From Ashinkailepas kermadecensis (taxonomy: Eukaryota > Arthropoda > Thecostraca > Neolepadidae), in the NCBI GenBank assembly GCA_034440615.1, contig JAOTOM010005052.1:745981-809980 (forward strand): a stretch of DNA of 64,000 nt. The letters run 5' to 3'. Below the pieces are notes generated by a model, which searched no databases, was not told the DNA's origin, and was given only the letters and a program-made list of their open reading frames with translations. Numbering within the stretch: position 1 is the first letter of the stretch; every line of letters starts with the position of its first letter. Shown piece by piece: positions 1-12,900 of this stretch. Both the position numbers and the translations under genes were made by a program.

Positions 1-860
1 GGATGGGTCAAAATGGAGACACCTATGGTCCAGCGCGACTGCATCAAACACTTTTGCGCACTTCACAATAAACACGCCCCTAATGTCTTCCAGTCTATGT
101 TCACCAAGCGGAGCGAAATCTCAAGCCGTGAAACGCCGAGCCTCCGTCGGCCTTCAGCTGCATTTGCCGCGTTGTAGACTGAGGACGACGGAGCTGGCTT
201 TCCTTAACAGGGCAGCGAGAAGCTGAAACACTATTACGCATGACATTGCTACACACAGCTCCATTAAAGGCTTTAAGTCATTAAATAAGTAAAAATAAGT
301 AACATTTAAGTAAGAGTACATTTACACCAAAAGTACGTTATTGTGCTGAGGCAGGGGGTGGGCGGGATATATCTCTCAGGTGTTTAAGGATTTGCTTAAT
401 TTACTAATCAGCAAGATAATGTGTAGTTGGGGTGGAGGAGGGTTGACAAGAAGTTGATTTTGCAAGGGTGCCGGCATTAGCCTACTCTTATCGAAAAGCA
501 CCGAGGGGTCTTTACCGTGCGGGCAAGAAGGCACCGCCCCTCACGCCCCTTGGCGCACCGCCCCTCACACCGGCCGCCGCGTGTATGTTTTTAGTGGTAG
601 TTAGTACGAGCATACATTCACACAGGGTTGTGCGTGGGGTTCGCACGGTGTTTTGCAATTCGGCTTATCTGCGTCCGTTGTACCTCTGGGTGATCGTCTT
701 ACGTTATACTAGTTTTAATAGGAAGTCAGCTCATCTGCATCCACTAGACTACTGCAGTCTAGTAGGATGTGGTCTTGATACCAGGTGACCGGCGGATGTT
801 AAGCCGATCCATCCCATACCACGTTGTGAGGTAAAGCTCAATTTCGCGGGGTTCGCGGTG
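1..860. other. Flanking sequence, no gene recognised
   Basis: Mostly unique sequence. A GC-rich Pro/Lys-coding open stretch lies at 468-595, but its splice phase does not fit the next Spätzle exon. It was not called. Confidence 0.4.
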
Positions 861-1190
861 CTCATCTACCTCGTCCACCTTCCTCATCTAGCCTCATCTA
901 CCTCGTCCGCCTGCCTCATCTAGCCTCATCTACCTCGTCCGCCTGCCTCCGTCGACGACGTCGATGCTGGTCAAATCTGTTCTGATGATGTTCAGGTCTG
1001 TTCTGATGATATGCAGGTCTATTCTGATGATGCTCAGGTCTGTTCGGATGATATTCAGGTATGTTCCTATGATATTCACGTTTGTTCCGATGATATGCCG
1101 GTCTATTCTGATGATGTTCAGGTCTGTTCGGATGATATTCAGGTCCGTTCCTATGATATTCACGTGTCAGGCGTATTCTTACGACATCTC
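861..1190. repeat. Two short tandem arrays upstream of Spätzle exon 1
   Basis: 861-955 repeats a CTCATCTACCTCGTC-type unit. 962-1170 holds about ten diverged 21-bp units built on TCTGTTCTGATGAT. Both strands stay open by chance because 21 is divisible by three. Confidence 0.85.
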
Positions 1191-1241
1191 GTGATAGGTG
1201 ACCTTGACCCCGGAGCCATTGACCTGCTCGACTCTTGTCAG

Positions 1242-1366
1242 GACATCGATTTCGGCGGGTCCAGTTTCGCGCCGTTTCGGCCGGTCAACAACGACCTGGG
1301 CGTCGGTCGGCGGGAGTGCGACTTCTACGCCGCCGACATCTGCCTCGACACCAGCGTCTACCCGCG
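1242..1366 (+). CDS. spz3-like: Spätzle-like exon 1 of those visible (pro-region, [16 protein letters not shown])
   Basis: Acceptor CTCTTGTCAG precedes GACATCGATTTC and donor CCGCG|GTCAGT ends the exon. The reading enters in phase 0 and exits in phase 2. It encodes 41 residues including two cysteines in the CDF...ICLD pattern found in Spätzle pro-regions just before the YP motif. The split Arg codon completes with the first base of the next exon to read [11 protein letters not shown]. An alternative acceptor at 1197 (GATAG) would keep the frame but lacks a good pyrimidine tract. Confidence 0.8.
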
Positions 1367-3859
1367 GTCAGTGCGTGACCTGAGCTGACCTCTGCGCTCC
1401 CGCCGTCCTTATGGGTACTGGGTGACCTTTGGATGTCTGTGGTCATTACGTACCTATTCGTCCAGTATAGGTCAGTACCTACCGACATCCAGTATGCACA
1501 CGGTCGATTCCCGCGGTCAGTGCGTGACCTGAGCTGACCTCGCGCTTCCTCCGTCCTTATGTGTCCTGGGTGACCTCTGGACTTCTGCGGTCAGTGCATG
1601 ACAGAGCACAGCATGGCTTGGATCATACGCACGGATTTCGGATCGACTTGGATATGATTTCCACAACATTTGCAGATGTGGATTGGATTTAGGATTAGTT
1701 TTGAAGTTATCCTGCTGCTCGACTTGCTGTAAAAAAGGAAAAATGTTCCAGACGCATTTGATTCCAATCATCATTCTGATTCGTGATGGATTTATATTTG
1801 GATGTGTAGATTTGGATGCATATTGGATTTGGATTGGATGTGGCTGGATATGGATTGGACTTGGATTGGATTGGATTGAAACACATGGTCAGGATGTGAC
1901 GTGCGGATTCCCATGATCAGTACGTGGTTCCCACGATCAGTACGTGGTTCCCACAGTCAGCACGTGATCCGCAGTTGGCATTGACCCACCATGCTTCGTC
2001 TGGAAAATTCGTCTTCTTCCCGTTATGGAGTAGCGATTTGTCGATTGTCAAACATTCCCAAGCGAGCTATCTAAACACGGAATGTTCATAACTCTTAAGG
2101 GTGCGGACGAACTTGGAAGCTTTAGTCGTGAGCGGATAGTCTAGGCTTGCTCTAAGTGCAAACCTGGAACTTTGCTAGCATATTCATTACCAAGAATATG
2201 CGCGATGCGTGAATATTTGTGGTAGAGGGAATGGCTCTGAACAGGAATATGTGAGATGCGTGAGTATTTGTGGTAGAGGGAATGGCTCGTAACAGGAATA
2301 TGTGAGATACGTTATTATTTTTGGTATATGGAATAGCTCGTAATAAGAATATGTGATGTGTGTGAATATGTGTGGTAAAGGAATGGCTCGTAAATTCCAA
2401 CTCTTGAATATGTTTTGCCTGTGCCATTACGAACTCATCATTTAATGTTAGCACTCATCCTTATTACGAACTCATCATCTAATGTTAGTGCCCAGCCGTA
2501 TTACTACTCAACATCTACTGCTAGCGCCAAGCACTATTACTAACTCAACATCTTCTGCTAGCGCCCAGTCCCATTACCCAAATTAAATAATCTTTGTTGC
2601 AATTTTACTTCAACTAGGAACAGATGTTGGACAATCCTGGAATCTGAATTGTACTATGCAACATGCACATTTTAAGGTACGACATACACATGGTAATATT
2701 GTATGTTCACCTAGCGTCTAGTATTACTGCAGAGTCCTCATCGAAGAGACATTATGTTGCCTGGGCGTACACATGGTTTCTTCACCCTCCCTCCGATGCC
2801 TAATGGTAGGAATACACATCTTATGGATGCGGTACCGATGGATCAATCCGGGCCAGATGGATGCGGCATAAGATGTTCGACGGATCGTAAAGTCAGCTTA
2901 AACTCGCACATGTTTGCGTAAGAGTATGTTGGAATTGCCACACACTTCCTCAGGAGTATTCTCACCGGTGGAAGTTGAAGCTTGCTTTGGCTCGTTTGGG
3001 GTACGGGAATCAAGGAATACTTTCACTGAAAACCTTGCATTTGCAAAGCGTTGTGTGTAAGAGTGTTATAAAATCCTGTTTTGTGACGAAAATGCTCCAA
3101 AATCTCGGCAAGTGTGCCGTTAGAAAATTTCGCTGGAAGTTTGACCGACATGAGCAGTTGCAACCTGGACTTTGGAGGCATCCTGGATCCGGGATGTACC
3201 CGGCAAATGTCCGAGGGATTTTGCGAATGAGACCAGGAATACCCCCACACATTTTGAAGTCCCCGGATTTCGATCACTTTATTTTGACAAGTGTCCGTTG
3301 CTCCTGAGATGAATGCAGTTTTGTTTTGTATAATCCTCTTTGGAGGCCCGGACCTTCAGATGAACTCGCTACTCAAACTGTAAGTAGACATCGCACTGCA
3401 TTCCCAAACCAGGAATGTAGGCCGGTATAACATGCATCTAGATGCAGGTTGTTACAGCTTCAGTGAAACGGACATCGATTCAGTATCCGGTGCGAGATAA
3501 GCAACCGGTCGTAGGGGTCCGCAGATGATCGCAACAGTCCTTAGGCGTCAGAAAGCGGTCGTAGACGTACGTAAGGGCCTGCAGACGTTCGTAAGAGCCC
3601 GTAGATGTTTGTGAGGGCCTGTAAAAGTCCGAAAGGTCTCGTGGACCTTCTTAGGGACCTGAGAACAACTTCGGCGACAATAAGAAGTGTTGTTGGCGTT
3701 TCTGTCTTCGTCATGATGACGTTATATCCTGTCATGGTCCCGTAGATGTAAATGTTAGATACACGGGCCAGTGGAGTGGCGCTTCGGGCCCGTGGGAGAC
3801 AGGGGGAGGGGTGCGATCGCCCCCGTCGCCAGCACCCTTGGCTACCTCCCTGCCCTGTC

Positions 3860-3900
<41 letters not shown>

Positions 3901-6900
3901 CCTGATTTCCAATTATTCCGTACATTACCGTGTGTCGTACCGACGGCGATAGGCAATAGCCCTTTTCACGACGGCCAATAAGCACCGGGATGCAATGTCG
4001 ATGACTTCGTCTAGTATGAAGGGCATATCATTGAAATATATGTACTTTATCTGTATATATGGAATGTTCAAGAAGTTTTAATTATGAAGTAATCAATTCA
4101 ATATTAAACTTAACCAACATATTCAAATTGTGGCACTGTTTGAAAAAAGCGTTAAATTCACAGAAACAACTAGCCAATCTGGCCGCATTTGTCACCATTA
4201 CCGGGAGGTAGGAGTTGTCGGATAGAACATAAATTTGCCGTTGGATTACCAGCAAATATGCAATATTAGGGAGAAAGTGGTAGTATATATCCTGCGGATG
4301 AATATTTTTCCTTTTACGTTTCATTTTATGGCTGTGAAGTACCTGTATTATGAATAAATATTGAAATACATCATTTCCAGATGCTACGATTCCCTCTTGT
4401 CGCTTCCGAAAATATTAAATTATCTCCACTTTACAAGCGGGTTGTTTACAGTTGTAATGGCATCCGCTGTACCGCTCCATACGTGGCTCCGTTTTTAAAT
4501 GTTGCTGTACTCCTACCTGAATAACCCCTACTGTGGGGGAGGGCAATTGATCCTTGTCTTTGAATATCATACACGCAAGAAAGAACAAAGCATGCATTGT
4601 TTACGGCACCCAAAAGACCGCAACACGTCCAAAATATGCGCATCTGAGACAAACTTGTTTGTTGGCTCGCCTGACATATTTCAGCCGTAAATGATGCAAT
4701 CAGAGCACAAATAATGACGTCATTTTTTAAACGTGGATTATGATTCGTCCCAGCTATCATAAAGGGCCAATCACTTACTGCAGTTGAAGTTGGCTGGCGA
4801 TATTGATCAGAGTGGTCGAGTGCTCGGAAAATTTGGCATTTGAAGACCGCTGAATTCGACAAACAGCTGTTGTCATCGAGTTTACTTCCGAAGTCAGGTT
4901 CGCTTGGTCTGACTTCCAGATTTCCGACTAGATGACGTCCCAGGCGCGGACGTGGGTGTACATTTTCAGGGTTTGTGCATAAACAAGCTGTTACTAGTCC
5001 AAAAACTTGTCGTACTAGGTAACTGAACCTGCTCTGTTTGTTTCTTTATATCATAAATTGGTCCAATCTACAGACTAAAAGCTGTCTGATCAACGTAATT
5101 ATTATGCCCTGACCCCGCCATTGGAATGTCATGACGATTACTTCCCGATAGTGCACGCGTGAAACCGCCTAGTGTCACCGTGCTGATGATCAACGCAGCG
5201 ATCTAACGATCACAGTGCCTCCCATAGAGCGTGATGTTGCCCACTTCAGCCTGATCTATTAACCTTGTCACCCATAGAGCGTGATGTTGCCCACTACAGC
5301 CTGATCTATTAACCTTGTCACCCATAGAGTGTGATGTTGCCCACTACAGCCTGATCTATTAACCTTGTCACCCATAGAGCGTGATGTTGCCCACTGCAGC
5401 CTGATCTATTAACCTTGTCACCCATAGAGCGTGATGTTGCCCACTTCAGCCTGATCTATTAACCTTGTCACCCATAGAGCGTGATGTTGCCCACTACAGC
5501 CTGATCTATTAACCTTGTTACCCATAGAGCGTGATGTTGCCCACTACAGCCTGGTCTATTAACCTTGTCACCCATAGAGCGTGATGTTGCCCACTACAGC
5601 CTGGTCTATTAACCTTGTCACCCATAGAGCGTGATGTTGCCCACTGCAGCCTGATCTATTAACCTTGTCACCCATAGTGTGATGTTGCCCACTACAGCCT
5701 GATCTATTAACCTTGTCACCCATAGAGCGTGATGTTTCCCACTACAGCCTGATCTATTAACCTTGTCACCCATAGAGCGTGATGTTGTCCACTACAGCCT
5801 GATCTATTAACCTTGTCACCCATAGAGCGTGATGTTGCCCACTACAGCCTGATCTATTAACCTTGTCACCCATAGAGCGTGATGTTGCCCACTACAGCCT
5901 GATCTATTAACCTTGTCACCCATAGAGCGTGATGTTGCCCACTACAGCCTGATCTATTAACCTTGTCACCCATAGAGCGTGCTGTTGCCCACTACAGCCT
6001 GGTCTATTAACCTTGTCACCCATAGAGCGTGATGTTGCCCACTACAGCCTGATCTATTAACCTTGTCACTCATAGAGCGTGATGTTGTCCACTACAGCCT
6101 GATCTATTAACCTTGTCACCCATAGAGCGTGCTGTTGCCCACTACAGCCTGGTCTATTAACCTTGTCACCCATAGAGCGTGATGTTGCCCACTACAGCCT
6201 GATCTATTAACCTTGTCACCCATAGAGCGTGATGTTGCCCACTACAGCCTGATCTATTAACCTTGTCACTCATAGAGCGTGATGTTGCCCACTACAGCCT
6301 GATCTATTAACCTTGTCACCCATAGAGCGTGCTGTTGCCCACTACAGCCTGGTCTATTAACCTTGTCACCCATAGAGCGTGATGTTGCCCACTACAGCCT
6401 GATCTATTAACCTTGTCACTCATAGAGCGTGATGTTGCCCACTACAGCCTGATCTATTAACCTTGTCACCCGAAGCATTCTGTGGTCCGCCATAGCCTCA
6501 TCTATTCATATTGTTACACATAGCGTGCTGTGTCTCGCCACAGCCTCATATATTAACCTTGTCACCCAAAGCATACTGTGGTCCGCTACAACCTCATCTA
6601 TTAACATTGTCACACATAGCGTGCTCTTTTCCGCCACAGCCTCATCTATTAACCTTTTTGCAAGAGCGATCCGAGCTGGGGCACAGTATCGAGAAAACAA
6701 CTGGACCCACTACAATCCGGATCTGTGGAGGCCAATCCTTTTCTCCCTGCATGGCGTAGTAGCCATGCAGATTCGGGAATAACCATAGATCCAATGTAAG
6801 TCACAAAATTTGGCCTCAAAGTCTATTTAATCCGATTTAAATCCCATGAGGAACGAAATCTGTACAAATGTTCCAATCCATGTCATCATATAATCCGGGC

Positions 6901-9900
6901 CTCGATCGCAACGCCAACTTGTTGCAGAGAATAGGATCCGGACCTGGATCACAGCGAGGCGATCCGGACCTGGATCACAGCGAGGCGATCCGGACCTGGA
7001 TCACAGCGCCACCTATACACCTTGTTGCAGGGAGGCGATCCGGGCGTCGATTCAGATCGAGAGGCCGCTGGTGGACGCCATGTTTGCCGAAGTGCGCGAG
7101 CAGAGCGCTGATGTGCTGGTGGAGGGCGTGAGCAGTCAGCAGGAGGAGCTGTACGACTACACACACTACTTCGGCAGCGACAGGTAGGGTGCTGATGTGC
7201 TGGTGGAGGTGTGAGCAGTCAGCAGAAGGAGCTATACGACTACACACAGTACTTCAGTAGCGGCAGGTCGCACACCAACAGGGCAGCGAGAGGTAACACG
7301 CGTTGCAGGCGTACGCAAGGGTCATGCCAGCCGATCCGCTGTAAAGCCAAGGAATTAGCTAACAGGTGACATACTGCTTCAATAGCGAGAGGCAACACGC
7401 TACTTCGTAAGCGAGGGACAACGCACCACTTTGGAAACGAGAAGCACTTCAGTGATTTAATCCTTGGCTTATTCCCCGCCAGCGGATTGCGGCGGGTTCC
7501 ACTTTACATTTGACACGTCGTATGACCGCTAGTCTTGTCGTGGGTGCAGTATAATCCACATGGGTCGACGCACCCTAAAACCTCAACAATCAATCCAGTC
7601 TTGTCGTCCATTCGTTTCAAGCTGTTGGGAACGACGCAGCTCAGCGGTTGAGACCGGCCCCGCCGTGTCGGCACGTGTGGGACACGCGTGCTCACCGACT
7701 CTGTCTGCCTCTCACCGCCTCTGCTCGCCTCTCACCGCCTCTGCCTGCCTCTCACCGCCTCTGCCCGCCTCTCACCGCCTCTTCCCGCCTCTCACCGCCT
7801 CTGCCCGCCTCTGTCCACCTCTGACCGCCTCTGCCCGCCTCTCACCGCCTCTGCCCGCCTCTCACCGCCTCTGCCCGCCTCTCACCGCCTCTGCCCGCCT
7901 CTCACCGCCTCTGCCCGCCTCTGACCGCCTCTGCCCGCCTCTCACCGCCTCTGCCCGCCTCTCACCGCCTCTGCCCGCCTCTGTCCGTCTCTGCCCGCCT
8001 CTGTCCACCTCTGACCGCCTCTGCCCGCCTCTCACCGCCTCTGCCCGCCTCTCACCGCCTCTGCCCGCCTCTCACCGCCTCTGCCCGCCTCTCACCGCCT
8101 CTGTCCGTCTCTGCCCGCCTCTGTCCACCTCTGACCGCCTCTCACCGCCTCTGCCCGCCTCTCACCGCCTCTGCCCGCCTCTCACCGCCTCTGCCCGCCG
8201 CCCACAGCCGCACCCAGACCGAGCGGCGCGGCATCGGCTCCCACGCGCACCGCGACTTCGCCCAGGACGGCGGCTACCTCTGCCCGTCGGAGGTGAAGTA
8301 CGCGCGCCCGAAACGCGCCAAAAACAGCAAGGGCGAGTGGAAGTTCATCGTGAACATGGACCGCTACACGCAGACTCTGCGCATGGAGAAGTGCATGTGA
8401 GTATTTGGCGTGGGGTAGTGCGTGTGATTATTACCGGGCTCGCTTCGGTAGTGCGTGGCATTGCGACACTGGGTGAATGGTCAGGCCAGCGATTGTGTCA
8501 GTGGGTGTCGGGGTGTGCGATTGTGTCACCTACTGACACAATCACACACCCGATCATTCACTCAGCAACACAACTGTTCACCCATGTATCCGCTCACTTA
8601 CTTGCACATTCCATCTCGTCAGCTAACTCTCTCACCCACTCACATGTACAATTGGAGTTATAGTACGATATGGCAGAATGGACGTACGTGTGGCGGCACC
8701 TATCGGACAGGAAGACGGGCGACATGCGCGGGGAAAGGGACCTGTAAAGCTCATCGGAAACACTTATTTTAGGAACCCTTGGTGCGCCTTTGTTTCTTTG
8801 AGGACCTTAGATTATAAGGCTTCCACAAATAACTTTTACTGGCCCAAGTTCCCTAGGGAACATCCCTGATGTTACTACTTGTGATATTTGGTGATCGCTG
8901 GTGACCTCTGGTGATCTCTGGTGATCTCTGGTGTTACACTACATGGTGGATTGGTGATGCCACACCAGGACGACAGTCGAATACCTTGCAGAAATCCACG
9001 AGTGGGTATCCAGAGGCCGTGTGTGTGTGCGTTTGTCTCACGACCAGGCGTCCTGGTGGCTCATGTGACCTGTGTGTTTGTCTGTTTGTCTCACCACCAG
9101 GCGTCCTGGCGACTGATGTGACCTGTGTGTTTGTGTGTTTGTCTCACCTCCACCAGGCGTCCTGACGGCTCATGTGACCTCATGTGACCTGTGTGTTTGT
9201 GTGTTTGTCTCACCACCAGGCGTCCTGGCGACTGATGTGACCTGTGTGTTTGTGTGTTTGTCTCACCACCAGGCGTCCTGGCGACTAACATGACCTGTGT
9301 GTTTGTGTGTTTGTCTCACCACCAGGCGTCCTGGCGGATCGTGCAGCTACGTGTCGCACCACTACAAGTCGCAGTGCTCTCAGGTGTCCAACTATCACCG
9401 CCTGCTCAGCTGGGACGAGGGCAGGGGTCTGCACATGGACATCTTCAAGGTGGGTGTCGCATGGTCGGGCCAAACAGTAGGCATGGACAACGGCAAGCTG
9501 TCTGTCATAATTGGCAGTGTTAGGCTTGTAGATGTCAATGTCAACGTCAAGACCAACGTTAAAATATCTGGTCAACGCCAACGTCAAGACCAACGATACA
9601 ATATCAGTTCAATGTCAACGTCAAGACCAACGTCAAAATATCAGGTTCATGTCAACATCAAGACCAACGTTAAAATATCAGGTCAATGTCAAGGCATGCG
9701 CGCAACATGGCCGTGTGATCAGGTTGCTTTGCACATGGCCGTGCCATGGGCCCGAGCGCACGTGCACGCCATGTGTTCGTGTCACCGTAGGCTGGTGTGC
9801 CAGTGTGAAGGTTTAACATGGGCCGGGTTAGATTGTGTGTCATGTGACCATGCGAGAGCGAATTTCTTCTGTCACGACCGTGCCAATGCTTGGATCATGT

Positions 9901-12900
9901 TATAAGTCATCATGAGCTTATCACCATAGAATGATCATTGATCGTATCACGATCATATCATATCGTGATCATGAGCTTATCACCATAGCATGATCGTTAA
10001 CCATATCATGATCATATGATATCGTGATCATGCCGTATCATGATCATATCATATCATTATCATAGTATACCGTGATCATATTATATCGTGATCACATCGT
10101 TATCATATCATATCGTGATCATAGCATACCGTGATCATATCATACCGTGATCATATCATACCGTGATTATATCACATCATGATCATGTCATATCATGATT
10201 ATATCATATCATGATCATGTCACAGTCATATCATTCCATCATATATTGTGATCATGGTATTTATCATATAACATGGTTATATTGTATGCTCATATATCAT
10301 GATGACACCATCGTATTATGATCATATCGTGGCAGCTCATCATGCTGTGATCCCCATCCTCGCATCAGTCTACTGGCCGTTATCACGTGACGCGGGCCGT
10401 TATCACGTGACGCGGGCCGCGCGAGTGTGTGTCGGTCACGTGACGCGCGGGCCGCCAGGTGCCGGTGGCCTGCAGCTGCCACATCCAGGGCTACGCGTAC
10501 GTGTACCCGCCGCTGGGCGGCGCCTCGCTCGGCGGTCACCAGTCCACCATCGACGAGCGCATCGACACGGCCCCAGGTGCGTGCGACGTCGGGCGTCGTC
10601 GTGGACGGTGTGACGTCATCGGGGGTGTGACGTCACTGCGGTGTATCTGAGAGCGGAACTGTTCAGCACGGTGTGTGACAAGGTTAATAGGTGAGGCTGT
10701 GGCGGGCCACAGTATGCTTTGGGTGAAAATGTTAATTCAGCATGATATAGAGGTAGCCAGCCCATGGGCCGATCGAGGAGTTTCCATGAGGATGGCAGGC
10801 GCAAAGTCCCTGGATGGGCGCCTTCGGTTGAAAACTCGTTGAGGAGTGGGGGTGAGAAGGGTGCATTCGAGCATACTGAAGGAACGCCTTTGGCTGAAAA
10901 CAAATCAGTTCAGTTTGGGGGATGGTTGAGGTGCACTCGAGGCTTCCCAAAAGCCAACGCCTTTCCTGGCCACATGGCGGCCACTATTCCATGGGGATAT
11001 TTCCTCCAGTGCCCCGCTCCTTCCCACGTATCCGCCCCTGAGCCGGCCAGGGATATTTGGAAGGGAGGGATGTTCTCCAACCTCGCATTCATGTCGACTC
11101 TGCCCATTCGTCTCCAAACAACAGCGGCATCACTGTCGGCTGTCCTTTTAACGGCTTCTCTGGTGTGCCGGCGATTATCGCCATTTGAAGCGAACCGAAC
11201 GTCAGCTTAGGCGAACAAGGTGAACCAGAAAACCGCACTGACAACGCTGTAGCCAACGCACCGGAACCGACAAATGAATGGCTGACGACATTGATGACAT
11301 AACACGGGGAGAAGTGCACTCAGTGAACACGGAGGATGAACATTCCAAAACGAGTATGGGTAGAGGTATGTTTGTTTGTTGTTTAGCTCCAATATTCCTG
11401 TAGCGCGGGTCCTCTAGGTAACGCTGTAGCATGCAAGATAACAGCCATACACAGAGGAGAGTGGAGAGGGGTAGTGGGATCTGTGTTCTACACTGGGAAA
11501 GGACAGTGGGGCCTGTATCCTCACACTAGAAGATGAGCAGTCGGGCCTGTGTCCCCACATTAGGAGAGAGGAGAGGGCCAGTTGTGCCTGTGCTCTCACT
11601 CTTCACACTAGAAGTGGTGCCTGTGCTCTCACTCTTCACACTAGGAGAGGGCCAGTTGTACCTGTGCTCTCACTCTTCACACTAGAAGATGAGCAGTCGG
11701 GCCCGGGTCCCCACATTAGGAGAGAGGAGAGGGCCAGTGGTGCCTGTGCTCTCACTCTTCACACTAGGAGAGGGCCAGTGGTGCCTGTGCTCTCACTCTT
11801 CACACTAGGAGAGGGCCAGTGGTGCCTGTGCTCTCACTCTTCACACTAGGAGAGGGCCAGTGGTGCCTGTGCTCTCACTCTTCACACTAGGAGAGGGCCA
11901 GTGGTGTCTGTGCTCTCACTCTTCACACTAGGAGAGGGCCAGTGGTGCCTGTGCTCTCACTCTTCACACTAGGAGAGGGCCAGTGGTGCCTGTGTTCTCA
12001 CTGTTCACACCAGGAGAGTGCCAGTAGTGCCTGTGCTCTCACTCTTCACACTAGGAGAGGGCCAGTGGTGCCTGTGCTCTCACTCTTCACACTAGGAGAG
12101 GGCCAGTGGTGCCTGTGCTCTCTCACTCTTCACACTAGGAGAGGGACAGTGGTGCCTGTGCTCTCACTCTTCACACTAGGAGAGGGGCAGTTGGGTATGT
12201 GTGCCCATATTAGGAGAGGGGAGAGGGTCGGTGGGACCTGTGTCTTCAAACTGGGAGAAGGAGAGGGGCAGTAGGGCCTGTATCCCTACAATGCCCGGAA
12301 ATGTGACAGGACACACACAGGGCTATCAGTACTATCCAATATACGCATAAAATGGCAGAGCAAGATCTCTTTGTCTCCACTATAACAACACCTCTCTCAC
12401 AGCTGTCTACTGTCCGTCTTATTCGCAGTGACGATGATCTACCGATAGAACACATTAGGACAGCAATAGAACCGTTTGCAAACAACTCAGTGTAAACAAG
12501 ACGTCAAGCTTGTGTTTTGGTTTTGATTACGGCAGTCGCAAGCATGTTTTGTCCTCGACCTCGTGCTGTGTTGCTTGCTTGAGCTGACCTGGGGAGCGGT
12601 TGCCCGTGTGACCTCTTGCTGTGTGGCTGACCTGGGCTGACCTGGGGAGCGGTTGACCGTGTGACCTCGTGCTGTGTTGCTTGCTTGAGCTGACCTGGGG
12701 AGCGGTTGACTGTGTGACCTCGTGCTGTGTTGCTTGCTTGAGCTGACCTGGGGAGCGGTTGTCCGTGTGACCTCTTGCTGTGTGGCTTGCTGTGGCTGAC
12801 CTTGGAAGCGGTTGACCGTGTGACCTCGTGCTGTGTGGCTGACCTGGGGAGCGGTTGACCTCGGCTGACCTCGACTGTGTCGTCAGGGAGCGGCGGCAGG

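Noticed and set aside
468..595. GC-rich Lys/Pro-coding stretch with a GTATGT donor, possible upstream Spätzle exon
   Set aside because: Its exit phase (1) does not match the phase 0 entry of the exon at 1242. It would fit only with a weak alternative acceptor at 1197.
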